Assembly (NCBI GenBank): GCA_963457665.1
Contig: OY735237.1
Coordinates: 5,867,332 to 5,931,331, forward strand
Origin: Thysanoteuthis rhombus
Taxonomy: Eukaryota; Mollusca; Cephalopoda; Oegopsida; Thysanoteuthidae
Length of the DNA stretch: 64,000 nucleotides
Reading direction: 5' to 3'
Shown: piece by piece, positions 1-42,780 of the stretch
How positions within the stretch are numbered: the stretch's first letter is position 1
How the letters are laid out: each line of letters opens with the position of its first letter
The notes under the pieces: model-generated
Told to the model about the DNA's origin: nothing
The model's input: the letters and a program-made list of their open reading frames with translations, nothing else
Databases searched by the model: none
Made by a program: the position numbers and the translations under genes

Positions 1-407
1 TTGTAAATTACAAATTTGGGTTTATGGCACAAATAATTCAATATAATGGTCATATAATGGAAAATAAAATTCATTTGTAGATTAACTATGTATGTAATCC
101 ATAATTCACATGTAGGATTTATTGAACAAATCTATCTAAACTTTCACTATTGATTATAATGTATAATGACACAGTAATATATTAAAAGCATACAGAGAAA
201 TTCATTGGAAATTATTTTACTAGAGAAATGCTCGGCAAATATAATTTGCAATTCATTTACAAATTAATATATCTGTAAATGCATTGTTAATGGTTTTATG
301 ATAGAAATGCATAGTGCATCATTTGAATACCAGCTGTATGAGATATTACAGATAGTGTTTAAAAAATGAAAACATCTAAACTGTTGTTCACTCAATTGTA
401 TACATAC
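1..407. other. ARL1 intron 4, no feature seen
   Basis: AT-rich non-coding sequence. The missing C-terminal ARL1 exon is not here. Confidence 0.5.
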
Positions 408-658
408 AAGGTTCTTATACAAAGAATGCAGCCATTTCGAATACCTCAAGATCTGGAGACGCAGCTTAAGTGTAACTTAACAACTGATCAGAGGGGACTT
501 TACTGCGCATGCGTAAAAATATGCTTTACTCAGTCAGCACTGAGAAACCACTGGATTAGCTTGTGTACTGTATGACTGTCACATTGGTGAGTAGGTGCTT
601 CACATCTCATTCAAGATTTTTTAGCAAAACATTGCATGACCAGGTCTATAGATTTGAT
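408..658 (+). mobile_element. mariner 5'-end fragment
   Basis: It starts with a degenerate terminal repeat (AAAGAATGCAGCCATTTCGA, compared with AGAAAGTATTCAGCCATTTT at 61979) and runs through a conserved leader (ATCAGAGGGGAC, then CTTGTGTACTG, then AGCAAAACATTGC) that is matched, on the other strand, in the mariner copy at 23.2-23.7 kb. No transposase follows. Confidence 0.7.
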
Positions 659-2158
659 TTGCTGAGGGATGAAATTAAGGAGAATATGACCCGGTTGGAA
701 TAAGAGTGCATGGTTCTCAAGACTAGATGGGCCAAGAGAGTTTGAGTAAATGTCCGTTAAACTTGGCACCATTACTACTAATTTAGCCACATTAATTCAT
801 TGCAAGAAGTGGCTATGTACAATAAGCAATGTAACACAATAAACAAGTGCCAATAAGTGATTGATTTAATTATCTAAGCATCTGGGAATTATCACTAATT
901 ATTGTGGTCAATAATTAAGAAAAAAAAAAATGATTATTCAGTAGATGCTTTGACGATAATGAGACAGAGTGAACTAAGATTTTATTGCAATTACCACATT
1001 TCCAGGCTTCAAAGATGCACCCTAATATAGACTCGGAAAAATTAAAAAAAAAAAAGGATAAGCCTATGAAAAAGTAACCTTTGACCTGTAAGAAGCAGGG
1101 AAAAATTTGAAGACAGTGGGGGGGGGGGGTTAAAAAAAAAGAAAAAAATGAAGGATTTTCTCCAAAGATAGAGATTTCAGTCTTTCCAAATTTTCAACCC
1201 TAAAAAACACGTTTTCATTGTGCCACATGGTTTATAGAACTCACACAAAAGTTTTGATGTTTTTGAATAGTTGTTTTGCAAGAGAAATAGTCCTTTAATT
1301 CATAAAAAAGTATGTAGTGTATTATTTCTTAATTTTCAACATTATCATTATGTGATTGAAAACACAAAAGACAGAAGGTGTAATATAAATCCGTCAATTG
1401 TCCCTGCTTAATAGTCTCATGCTCATTTGTCACCCCATGGATGCTAAAATGATCATTTCATAAAAAAATATAGTGGTTATGGGCCAGATAACGAGAACAT
1501 AAAGCAGCCGAGGCCAGAACACAAGAATATGTAGCAGCCCTGATCCTGATTTTATTTCAAATAGTACTCCCACTTTTGATGACTTCAAATACCAGTTTTT
1601 TGCCCAATATTCAGTTGATGCGAGTATATTTCAAATCAATATCCAATCGAAAAATTTCCCATCATTGTTCACAAAAGTCAGTCCAGGAGCCTCTTAGTGT
1701 CTATAAAAGCAGCACAAAGAGGAAATTCTTTACAGTCTTTATTAGAAGCATGGAAGTGGTCATTCACCATATTTGGCTTCTCCTCATTTTCCACCTATCT
1801 TATCAGTCCCCTTACTAGCAACATCATTTTTGTATTACAATGACTACCAAACCACTGTAATACTATAATACACTAACATATCTCAATAGAAAACTTGACC
1901 TTTAGCAAACCTTAGATGAATCTTTTCATAGTTGCACTATCCTGAATTGTATTGTAATTGATAATTAAAAGTTATTTTACCAAATTAACATAAACAGCTT
2001 ACAATTCACACCTACTAAAATGAACAAGACCAGTTTCACCAAATGTAATAAGCTATGGAAACTCTTTAACTGGTAACTATATATACAACTTAAGGAAGGA
2101 AAAAAAGGTAACAGCTGTTATCTCTTTAAATCCACCCAAAGTGGAAGATGTAACTTAC
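659..2158. other. ARL1 intron 4, no feature seen
   Basis: Unannotated AT-rich intron. It holds A-runs near 919 and 1050 and a G-run at about 1120-1130. No exon-like or transposon-like coding could be read. Confidence 0.45.
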
Positions 2159-33910
<31,752 letters not shown>

Positions 33911-34330
33911 TCTGTTTGTTTTTATAAATTAAAAAATATCTATGAGGTGTTATTTTAGTGTTTTCGTTCCAAGTCTTAGGGTGCCGCTAAATGAACAATT
34001 GTGGCCGACACATACGATGCCACATCACGTTTCCAGCATTATTGACAAAAACGCCACTGCGCATGTTCAACACATCACGCCTCGCCGGAAACACACTCTA
34101 ATCAATGCAGACGGCGCACCGTTTTGCAGTACGGAGAACCGAAGGAAACATAATATTGATTCATCATGTTTATCAAGCGTAGCCTAACACGACAAGCGGC
34201 TAAATCAGGTAGAGGCGTCAAAATACACATATTTTGAACGTTGGGGGCGAGGCTACATGCTGAAAGGTGGTAGATAAATGTGTGGCTGCATGATTTTTGC
34301 TACATGCACTGAGTGACGTCAGTAAATTCC
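33911..34330 (-). promoter_or_regulatory. CpG-dense putative ARL1 promoter and 5' UTR
   Basis: I count 21 CpG dinucleotides in 33961-34260, while most neighbouring 300-bp blocks hold only a few. Motifs visible: an NRF1-like TGCGCATG (34058-34065), an ETS core CCGGAA (34085-34090) and a full CRE palindrome TGACGTCA (34314-34321). It lies immediately upstream of the ARL1 ATG. No TATA box stands out, which fits a housekeeping-type promoter. The transcription start cannot be read from sequence. Confidence 0.6.
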
Positions 34331-34810
34331 TGCTATGCATGCTAAAAAAAATAATTACTTTTATAATTTTTGTAAATGAGTAAATTTGACATTTGATAAA
34401 ATAGTTTTATAAAGCAATATAATGTTGAATTTTATTTTGGAAATCTTTTTAAATGAACTCATGAGCAATTATTTAAACCAAAAGATCAGTAAGATAAAAT
34501 ACCAAATATTTTTCATGTTTAATGGCAAATTTATTGTCAGGTTTACATCTAAAATAGAGTCCTAAAACAAAATTGAATTTATTATTTTTATCAAAAATCA
34601 TCTAAATAGCAATCTCTGACATAGTATTAAATCATGATATATGCTCAGTATTGCACAAGTCAAATTAGGGAAGAAATGGGGGTAGGAAGATTGTGTTGCA
34701 GCAATCCTCCAAGTAGGAAGAGCCTGCCTACCTTGAAAATTGGACCTCATATCAATTGCTGTTGTTAAAAATCCTGAAATGTTATATGGTCAAATTATAC
34801 TGAACTCACC
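34331..34810. other. ARL1 5' flank, unassigned
   Basis: AT-rich, CpG-poor, no feature seen; marks the right boundary of the CpG-dense block. Confidence 0.45.
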
Positions 34811-34860
34811 TGTTCTTGTTTGACCATCGTAGTTGAGCAGCGTCAAGCCTGATCGATGCT
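34811..34860 (+). pseudogene. 5S rRNA-derived fragment
   Basis: GTAGTTGAGCAGCGTCAAGC followed by CTGATCGATGCT matches the internal region of animal 5S rRNA (GATCACCGAAGTTAAGCAAC and onward). Only about 45 bp of similarity is present, so this is a pseudogene scrap or the head of a 5S-derived SINE. Confidence 0.55.
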
Positions 34861-34949
34861 GTAAACATGTGTTCCTCACATGTGGGCCCCCATATTAAAA
34901 CTGATCTTATGTCATATTCTGCTCTACTGAGAAGGTACTTGAATCTATA

Positions 34950-35110
34950 CTAATATTTGAGCCTTCTGTCTGTTGTTTTCTTTTTTGTTCGTCCATGTCT
35001 CTTATACGCAAAAACTCCAGGGCTCATTGACCTGATATTTAGCAGAAAGACTCATAAAATGTCAGCTTGTGATGAAGGCTATGCAAAGTTGATCTCAGGT
35101 GTCATTCAAG
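34950..35110 (+). repeat. dispersed repeat resembling family M
   Basis: CTGTCTGTTG, TTGTTCGTCCATGTCTCTTA and TTGACCTGATATTTAGCAGA follow the same plan as family M at 49.6-50.9 kb, at low similarity. Confidence 0.35.
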
Positions 35111-35559
35111 GTCATTTCTGACAAATTTTCAAAGTTGTTGGCAACAATTCTGCACTTGGGATTCTGAAATTTGACATAATGAGTACATTTTTACATGACA
35201 ATCAAAACCCCAACCTGAACCCTAACCCTGAAAAATTTTGATTTATGGAAAGAAATGATATTTTGAAATGTTTATTTTTGCGTCATTTTAAACCTCATGG
35301 GAGATAATTCATAATCTGTAGCAGATGATTATTCATGTGAGTTGTATCTCAAGTTTCCATTTTGTCATTATAGTTATACTGAAAATAAACCTCTCTGGTA
35401 AAACCTTTAAATTTCTTTCTAAAAACTAACAAATTTATGGATTACTGTAGAGTTTAGTGGATGGAGAGCACCTAAAATCGAATTTTCTCAAGATTTCTCT
35501 CAGGAGAACTGCAAGATTAAAAAAAGTGAATCTTTACCGTTTTCTCTGACATGGTAACT
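35111..35559. other. 5' flank, unassigned
   Basis: Nothing assigned; contains AACCCCAACCTGAACCCTAA at 35203-35222, which is too short to be telomeric. Confidence 0.4.
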
Positions 35560-35765
35560 TCTGTAGTTGTTTCTGCCTCAAAGAGCTAAAGGGCTCCAAT
35601 TACCCTGATAGTTACCCATAGATAATAGAAGAAGTGGATTTGTGTCTTTCTCAAGAGGCACTAATACAAAGTGATCACAAGTAACCCTGACCGAGACTTA
35701 AACTCGTTTCTCTGATTCTGTTTTCTGTGGTAGCGACTACTGAGCCATCCCCTACTCCCACTATG
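35560..35765 (-). mobile_element. tRNA-derived SINE, family J, copy 3
   Basis: Minus strand: A-box-like GATGGCTCAGTAGTCG, B-box-like CGAGTTTAAGTCTCGG, then CACTTTGTATTAGTGCCTCT and TAATTGGAGCCCTTT. The clearest tRNA head of the four family J copies. Confidence 0.8.
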
Positions 35766-35819
35766 ATTATTACTGCTATTATTATTGATTTATCATCATT
35801 ATAAATTTATTAGAAATCA

Positions 35820-36232
35820 TTAACCAAGACTGTCAACATAGATTTCTTCAGTTTTTAAGTTGGTCTGGCTGGCTGGCTATGTGTATAAAATAGGTATAGA
35901 CTGCATCAATGGAGCTGAAATTGAAACATTATTATGTCAAGAAAAAAAATTTTGTGTCTGCCCCCCCCCCCAAATAAAAAGGTTTTAAGTAGGGTACAAT
36001 TTCCAATGTAATTTTATGTTGAATTGATCCCTTAGTTAGTGTCCAGTAGTTTTCATGTTTGCTTTTGGAATTTTGGACTATTTAATGAGCACCATCCAAA
36101 AAAGAGAGGAAAGTGATAATTCATTGATTACCACTTTTTCCGATTTTTCAATTGATCATCCTCAACACAGCATGCTGCCAAAAGACATTGGTCATCTGAT
36201 GGTTTCTATTGTGTGACTAAGCAGACGTGTTA
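35820..36232 (-). repeat. family A repeat, near full-length
   Basis: Plus-strand view: GACTGTCAACATAGATTTCT, TTGGTCTGGCTGGCTGGCTA, TTATGTTGAATTGATCCCTT, CAGCATGCTGCCAAAAGACA, GTCATCTGATGGTTTCTATT. A C-run occurs at 35960-35970. Confidence 0.88.
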
Positions 36233-36354
36233 TTGTTAAATTCATTATCTATCATATCATTTTTTGTACATATTGTCCTTTCTTATCTACTTTTTCACTT
36301 GAAATTCTCCATTTCCTGATAACTTCTCTCATTCTTTAGGGTTTCCCATTTTTA

Positions 36355-36740
36355 TTTTTTTAGATGTGTCCACACATCTCAATGAGGCATTGTCAAGTCA
36401 GTCTCAGTTACGTTAAACAACCGAAATTGGAAGGTAGGCAGAGGTGTGATGTCATCAGATGTATGACATGATTAAGAAATCAACTGCTATGATGTCATAA
36501 ATGAATGTATGGGCTTGGCTTTTTTTAATTTTAAAAAGCCAACAATGGTAAAAAAAATGGCCATTTATGATTTTAAATCAATTCTCTCGGAATATTTCCA
36601 TACTGTAATATGATACAAGTAGGGAATTCAATTGACTCAAAGAAAGACAACATTTTCTTCATTCTCCTGCAACTACTACCACAGATGTTGGTTGCTTCAT
36701 CGAGCTTATAGTTCTTGTTTTGTTTTGTGACCTCTCTGTC
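36355..36740 (-). repeat. family B repeat, minus-strand copy
   Basis: Plus-strand view: TAGATGTGTCCACACATCTC, GTCTCAGTTACGTTAAACAA, GATGTCATCAGATGTATGAC, TCTCGGAATATTTCCATACT, TCGAGCTTATAGTTCTTGTT; the inverse of 25125-25450. Confidence 0.8.
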
Positions 36741-37320
36741 ATATTTCTAACCATTTTGCATGAGTTGGTCATTTTGCTTGGGCTACCCAAATAGCTAGAG
36801 TAGTTCTAGAAAAGGCCTTGTAAATGATGGACAGATTCCAGCTGATGAGTATGAGCAACAAGCGGTCGATCTAAGACACCATTAGGAAAGGATCTATTTT
36901 GAATATTATGATACTAGTAAATCCCCATGAAATAATTCAAAGACATATTTGAATTCCCATGAGATGATTTTTTTCAAAAAAAAAAAATGCTTAAATCCTT
37001 TTTTGTGGAAGAGTCCATAGTTTTTATCAGTAAAATTGTCACCTTTGATTGGAAGAGTTAATTGTTACAGATAGAACAGAAAAAGCACACTCTTCAACAC
37101 AGGTGTATTGGAACTCTTTCTAAAAGAGAAGCAAAAAGCTTGATTTGCCAAAAGTTTTCCTTTGTTTTGCCTGATTTCACATTGGTTTGCCTAAAATTTA
37201 ATACAATTTTCCCAAATCAAGGTGTGCACTTACTCTCCTCCCTTGGCTTGTTTGCTTACGCTGTTCAACATATTGGTAGAAAATTGGATTAGCATAAGTT
37301 GGTATCAAACCATTGAGCAT

Positions 37321-37535
37321 CAAACCCACTAACAACAGCCAGCAAGAGTAGCTTGCTGATCATTGTGATATAACGCGTGTCCTGATTCATTATTGTTTTT
37401 GCATATAACTTATCAATTTAGCATAGTTAGGTATAAAGACCATTAACAGTGAGTGATCCAATAAAGATCAAACCCACTAAAAACGAACAGCAAGATTAGC
37501 TTGCTGATCATTGCTATTTGACCGATGTCCTATGT
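37321..37535 (+). repeat. 148-bp tandem duplication
   Basis: CAAACCCACTAACAACAGCC to CTTGCTGATCATTGTGATAT (from 37321) is repeated from 37469 as CAAACCCACTAAAAACGAAC to CTTGCTGATCATTGCTATTT. Confidence 0.8.
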
Positions 37536-37560
37536 CCTATGTCCTATGTCCTATGTCCTT
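37524..37560 (+). repeat. (ATGTCCT)n heptanucleotide microsatellite
   Basis: Five perfect ATGTCCT units directly after the second 148-bp copy. Confidence 0.95.
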
Positions 37561-37790
37561 TTTCTTTATGCATGATCTACTCGTTGGACACAATGAAAAA
37601 AAATCTGTGGTTTTAATACTGAATTCATTTACCCAGAAGAGTCCATAGTTTCAAATGGTGGGTAAGAGGTATTTTTATCTGCAGAATAGTTACCTTTGAG
37701 TGGAAGAGTCCAATGATGTCATTGAATATAATTAAATCATGAAAACTATTACATTTGAATTAATCTCATCGAATATATACTTGGGAAAGT

Positions 37791-38310
37791 TTGATTGAAT
37801 GTCCAAAATGGTGTATTCTAGTCAGGGATATGAAATTAAAGTACCACTGAAATATGCTAGCTTTGAGAAATGAAAAAAAAATTCCCACTGATTCGCAACT
37901 TGATGATGATAATGTGGGATCTGCCATTGCACTCATCCTGATGATAATCATCTGATTTCTATACATCTATATGTTTTAATATACATGTTTGAGAAAGTTT
38001 GTTAGTATGCTCATTTTCTCTTCTCAAATGGTGCATTGTAGCCAGACGTATTGGATTAAGGTAACCCCTGAAATGTGATAAATTGAAGAATCAAAGAAAA
38101 TCTGAATGATTTATAACCTAATAATGATAATGTAGGGTCTGCATTCATGCTTATTCGTATAATAATTATCTGATTTCTTTCTATCTATCTATATCTAATA
38201 CATATTTGAGAAAGTTTCTGTGTATATCCATCTGCTCCTCCCAGAAACTGCATTATAGCAAGAGGTATTGAATCAAGGTACCCCCAAAATGTGCTGATCT
38301 TTAGAATTCT
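37791..38310 (+). repeat. about 200-230-bp tandem repeat, 2.5 units
   Basis: Units start at GGGAAAGTTTG (37793), GAGAAAGTTTG (37991) and GAGAAAGTTTC (38218). Shared blocks include ATGATGATAATGTGGGATCT / AATGATAATGTAGGGTCTGC, ATCTGATTTCT and GAATCAAGGTACC. Confidence 0.8.
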
Positions 38311-38379
38311 GTGGACACCAGGTCGCTATAGATGCAGTGGAAAGCAATTTCATTCCTGACGGGGATATTCAATTACCAT

Positions 38380-38485
38380 CACAGTTAATTATTGAACAAC
38401 CGTAGTATCAAAATTTGAAGTCTTGTAAAAGAAATTCCATTGAAGAATAAATATGGTCAGAATAAACTCTATTTATGACATCACT
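38380..38485 (+). repeat. short dispersed repeat, copy 2
   Basis: Partner of 11195-11300; it abuts the LINE remnant that follows. Confidence 0.6.
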
Positions 38486-39690
38486 GGCATCTACCACTGG
38501 AAAAACATCAAAAACAAAGTAAAAAAACATCTAGAAACATTTAGATTATTGAGAATCAGCTGAAAGAAAAGGCAGCAGAATACAAAATGCCACTTGCTGC
38601 AGCATTTATAGATTTTATTCAAGAAGGCATTTGACTCTCTAGAAATTCCAATGGTCATGAAGGCTATCACTCTACAAGGTGCAGACCCTGTATACGTCAA
38701 TGTACTGCAACATATATACAATCACAGCAACTTCTTCATCAAGCTATATAAGGATTCTGAACCCTTCCAGCTCCAAAAAGGAGTAAGGCAAGGTGATACC
38801 AGCTCATTCAAACTCTTTTCAGCCTGCCTCAAGATGATCTTCCAAAACCTGGACTGGGAGAATAGAGGAATCAAAAAAGATGGCAAATATCTGAGCAACC
38901 TCAGATTTACAGACAACATCATCCTTTTTGCAGAGAACCTACACAACCTCTAACTAATGCTAGATGAACTAAATAGAGAAAGCAAAAAAGTTAGCCAGCA
39001 CATGAACTTCAGGAAAACGAAAATCATATGTAACAATCACATTGAGAATAAGAACATAACTGTCAAGATTGAAGATGCAAATCTGGGGAAGGTAGACCAC
39101 CACATCTACCTCAGACAACGAATCTCCATGGGATCCTCAAAAGAAGAGGAAATCAAGTGAGGAATCAATCTAGGATGGCAAGCCTTTGGCAGAGCAAGCT
39201 CAACTTTCAAAAACAAAACAATCCCAATAATCCCTAAAAAGAAGAGGATACAACCAATGTATCCTCTTGATAGTCACTTATGAAGCTGAAACATGGAACT
39301 TAACCAAGAGACAGACTCGCAAACTTAGAAGCATGCAACGTGCACATGGGAGAATCATGCTCAATCTTACATGGAGAGATCACAAGACAGCACAGTACAT
39401 AAGGAAGAAAACGGGAGTTCGAGACATCATAGAAACTATCAAAAAACTGAATGGGCACGCCATGCTGCAAGAATGGAAGGCAACCAATGGACATCACGAC
39501 TCACAACATGGATCCCCAGAGATCATATGCGAAACCGAGGCTGACAGAATACAAGATAGAGAGAGATAAACTAGACAAATTTAGTAAATACTGGCTCTGC
39601 AACACCCAAAATAGAGAAATGTGGTGGATCCTGGGGATGGTCTATGTCCAACAACGGACGATAAAAGACTGATGATGATGATGATATACC
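38485..39690 (+). pseudogene. RTE-type LINE reverse transcriptase, decayed
   Basis: Conceptual translation follows the C-terminal half of a non-LTR reverse transcriptase. In order: AAFIDFIQ (38600), KGVRQGD (38777-38797, intact), FTDNIILFAENL (38906 on; the catalytic F/YADD is changed to FTDN), then SKKVSQHMNFRKTKII, GWQAFGRASSTF, YEAETWNLTK (39282), VRDIIETIKKLNGHAMLQEW (39417 on) and YVQQRTIKD. In-frame stops lie at 38951-38953 and near 39160, with frameshifts at about 39250 and 39540. The 3' end has a (GAT)n tail, typical of RTE elements. The endonuclease domain is missing: 5'-truncated. Confidence 0.9.
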
Positions 39691-40519
39691 TATATGATGA
39701 AATGATATATTCACTACACAGGCATACCGTTGGGCTTCTTCAGGTGAATAGATCTTTTCGGATCCCAGGTCAAAAATATTGGGAGATATGTATTTTCCCA
39801 TTGATCTTCCTGGGTGTAAAACCCCACCCTATTATATTTAAACTTCCTTCTTTCCATTTTTTTTACTTATGATTTATCCGTTCATAGTATCTTAAGTTCT
39901 TGATTTTGTTGATGGTGTTTAATTTTTCTTTTTTTAAATTTTAGTTTTTGCAGTATTTTCTTCATTATGTTATCGGTTTGTGGATTTTTAGAATTTTTTT
40001 TTTGATATCATACCAGTTAATCTACCTGTTGGTAATTTTGCAGTCTTATTCTCTCATTAACTGCATAAATTCAATTTGAAGCATCAAACCAGATGAAACC
40101 TCAGGTGGAATTTTTCAAAATTGACCCATTTAGGAAAATTCCACTGGATGAAATAGATCAAATTTGTGCTGTAAATGGAAAAGTAAACTCCTTGTGAATG
40201 TTATTCATCAGCTCTGTGGCAAAGCATAAAGCAGTCTGGAATATAGAAATTTTGAAATATAAGAGTTTTATATATATATATTTATCACATCTTATATATA
40301 CAACATGAGTTCTGTCAAAAGAAATTAAACTTTTCAAACAGTGTATCAATGAAATGTTTTAGCTTTCTCTGATTGTAACATGTTGCAATGAATTTGCCCT
40401 TTTGTATAGAAAAAAATGCATCAATCCACATTGGTTAGTTTTTGAGCTACACATGTGAGAGTTAATGTGTGTCTTGGGCACTTGGCCTTTTTTTTATATG
40501 CATTGGAGTCATAATCTTG
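39691..40519. other. 5' flank between LINE and Penelope remnant
   Basis: Unassigned. At 39722-39755 the minus strand reads CACCTGAAGAAGCCCAACGG, reminiscent of the terminal regions of Penelope-like elements, but no complete ribozyme core is visible. Confidence 0.35.
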
Positions 40520-41650
40520 TATATAGATCAATAGGAATTTGATTTTGTACCGACATTTTGATATTAGTTATGATCTTTTGTTGAGGAGTAATTTTGTGTT
40601 GGAGAAAGTTATGATTGCTATTTTATCTTCTAGACAAAGGATACATCTTTTTGAAATGTTGCTGTTAGCTGGTTCAGTTTTTTTAATTGTGCATGTTATT
40701 TTTTTTCAATTTTATTTTCTGACCTCTCATATATATTTTGATAGTCTTGTGTTAGTTGTCATTTTTTGTAAATGATAATTTATGATGGTGATTCCTTTTT
40801 TCCATGTTCCTTCTGTTATTCCTATGTATGTTTTCTTAAGTTTTCTCTGGATTTGGTGGTAGCTTGGTATATAAAGCTGGACTGGGGGCAATTATCTTTT
40901 AGTTGGCATGTGGATTTTCCTCTGCAATTACATTTGGCTGTTTGTGTATTGTTAGTAATTTTTTCTTATGTTTTTTATAATTTGTGATATATTTCTATGC
41001 AAATGTAATTGCCTTTTAATGTGTTTCTATCAAATATTTTGTGTAGTCTGTTTGGTGGTGGGAAGTGTTTATTGATCAGACTGAGGAATATTCTGCCAGT
41101 ATTTGTTTTGACAGTTTTGTTATATGCTGGATTAAACCATATGACGTTTCAATTTTCGCATTATTTTTATCTTTTTTGCATGGTACAAATGTTAATTTTG
41201 TAGAAAGTACGCAATTTTTTAGTGCTTTTTGTAATCTTCTTTCACTTTATTTGACAAGTTTTCAGATGGACTGCTGCTGATAGATTGTGAGATTTGTTTG
41301 ATGATTTGGGGTGGGTAGTTGGAAGGGGTGTTTATGTGTATTGGTCCATTGTTCTCTTTTTTAAATGGTTCCTTTCGGAGACTGGAACTTACATCTAGAA
41401 AATCTACTTCTTCCAGTTGGATTTTAATGTTGATTCTAAATCCTGTTTCTTTGAAGGTTTTCATGAGGTTCTTGTTCTGTCACTTTTTAGTCCATTACAG
41501 TGTCTTAGGATAATAAGTCCATCATATTTGTTCAGACCAGTGTCTTTTTTGTCTATTTGTTCATCTAGGGTTGCTAATATGTATATTTCTACCAGCTTGC
41601 TTATTTCTGCTGTTGAAGCTTCCCATCATTATGTCAAAGATTTTTTTAGT
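40520..41650 (-). pseudogene. Penelope-like element, RT end and GIY-YIG domain, decayed
   Basis: Minus-strand translation (several frames) gives, in order: MMGSFNS then ISKLVEIYILATLDEQIDKK, NKYDGLIILRHCNGLKSDRT (the YRDD box degraded to NKYD), MKTFKETGFRINIKIQLEEV, VDFLDVSSSL (41464 downwards), PIHINTPSNYPPQIIKQI, FLSLINKHFPPPNRLHKIFD, CNCRGKSTCQLKDNCPQS, then GIY-YIG endonuclease pieces: YIGITEGTW, TRLSKYIWE, SKRCILCLEDK and NKRS.LISKCR. This order is that of animal Penelope-like retroelements. Many stops and frameshifts make it inactive. The 5' part is lost. Confidence 0.88.
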
Positions 41651-41859
41651 ATCATTTTTTACTCATGATTTGTCTTTGTCAAATAGAATGGATTTTTTAC
41701 GGTGTTGACGTTCTGTTGTTTGGGGCCAGAAAAACCCAATGTTTGTACAGATGACATATATCAGTGGAAAGAAAATTTTCTCAGCTTTCCAATGGTGTAT
41801 CTTGTCAGTTTGTATGTATTGTGTATTTTAAGTTATTCTAGGCAATTTCATGGAATTAC
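41651..41859. other. 5' flank, unassigned
   Basis: No feature; possibly continues the Penelope remnant. Confidence 0.3.
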
Positions 41860-42000
41860 CTGGTAATGGCTGGTAGTTTCTAACAATTTTCAGCAATATC
41901 CAGTGATTTCTGGCAGTTTTTGGCAACTTCTGGCAATTCTCAGCATTTTCCGGCAGTTGTCAGTGGTTTTGGGCAATTCTTGGTAATCTAAAATTTTCAA
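41860..42000 (+). repeat. degenerate short tandem repeat (TGGCAATTTTCAG-like)
   Basis: Runs of TGGTAGTTTCT, CAGCAATATC, TGGCAGTTTT, TGGCAACTTC, TGGCAATTCT, CAGCATTTTC and CGGCAGTTGT at about 11-13 bp spacing. Confidence 0.7.
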
Positions 42001-42780
42001 ATCACTTTTTCAGAATTCTTTTACTATTTCAAGTACTTTTTAGATTTTCACACTTTTCCAGAATTCTCAATTTTTTTTATTTTGAATTTCCAAAATGCTC
42101 TTGAGAAATTTTTGTTTTTAAGAATTTTTATGTATTTTAAATGTAAATTGTATATGGAGATGCCTATAGAGGCATTTTTAGATATCAAAAAATAAATAAA
42201 TGAGTAATATTCACAATCTGAAATTTCAATTTGTCTATGAAATTTAGCAACCTTTTTCCTGGAAATGTAAATTTTTTTTCAATTTCAGAACCTTTTTTTT
42301 CATGATTATTAAAATAATTTCATTGAAATTTCAATTTTAAAATTTTTTGGTAATATCAATACTTACATTGTTATTCTAAATTTTTTTCAGTAATTTTAAA
42401 ACTTTCTTTGTAATTTAAAAATGTTTGCTATAATTTCGAGACTTCAGCATTTCTAGAAATCTTGGGCAATTTTGTTACATTTTTCAAAGTTTCAGTTCAA
42501 CTTTTTAAAAAATTTTCAAACAACTTTCCCAAGAATTTTTGAATTTCTCAGAATTTTTCTAATATTTTTCAAAAATCATAATTTTTCAGAATTTCAGAAA
42601 AACTCAAATTTTAAAATTTTCAAACTTTTTATTTATAAACTTTCTAAAATTTTAGAAATTTTTAAAGAGATTTCATACTTTCAGAATTTTAGAAATTGTT
42701 CAGAATTTTAGAAATTATTCAGAATTTTTTTCTAGGAAGTATGCAACCAATTCAAAAATCTAGAGAACATTTTGCTCAGC
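42001..42780. repeat. AATTTT/CAGAATTT low-complexity block
   Basis: Dominated by variants of TTTCAGAATTTTAGAAATT, densest at 42480-42735, where that motif repeats nearly in tandem. Confidence 0.7.

Noticed and set aside
503-515. GCGCATGCG NRF1-like palindrome as a second promoter
   Set aside because: It lies inside the mariner 5' leader, whose relatives have similar sequence; no CpG block surrounds it.
34802-34812. Minus-strand donor-like CAG GTGAGTTC as an ARL1 5' UTR exon boundary
   Set aside because: It overlaps the 5S-derived fragment, is outside the CpG-dense block, and there is no supporting exon.
35203-35225. Interstitial telomere repeat (CCTAACCCT)
   Set aside because: Only one or two imperfect units; the context is ordinary AT-rich sequence.
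37321-38310. CRISPR-like array
   Set aside because: Repeat units are long and adjacent without unique spacers, and the DNA is eukaryotic.
40539-41668. Series of plus-strand open frames at 40.5-41.7 kb
   Set aside because: They are antisense shadows of the minus-strand Penelope-like remnant.
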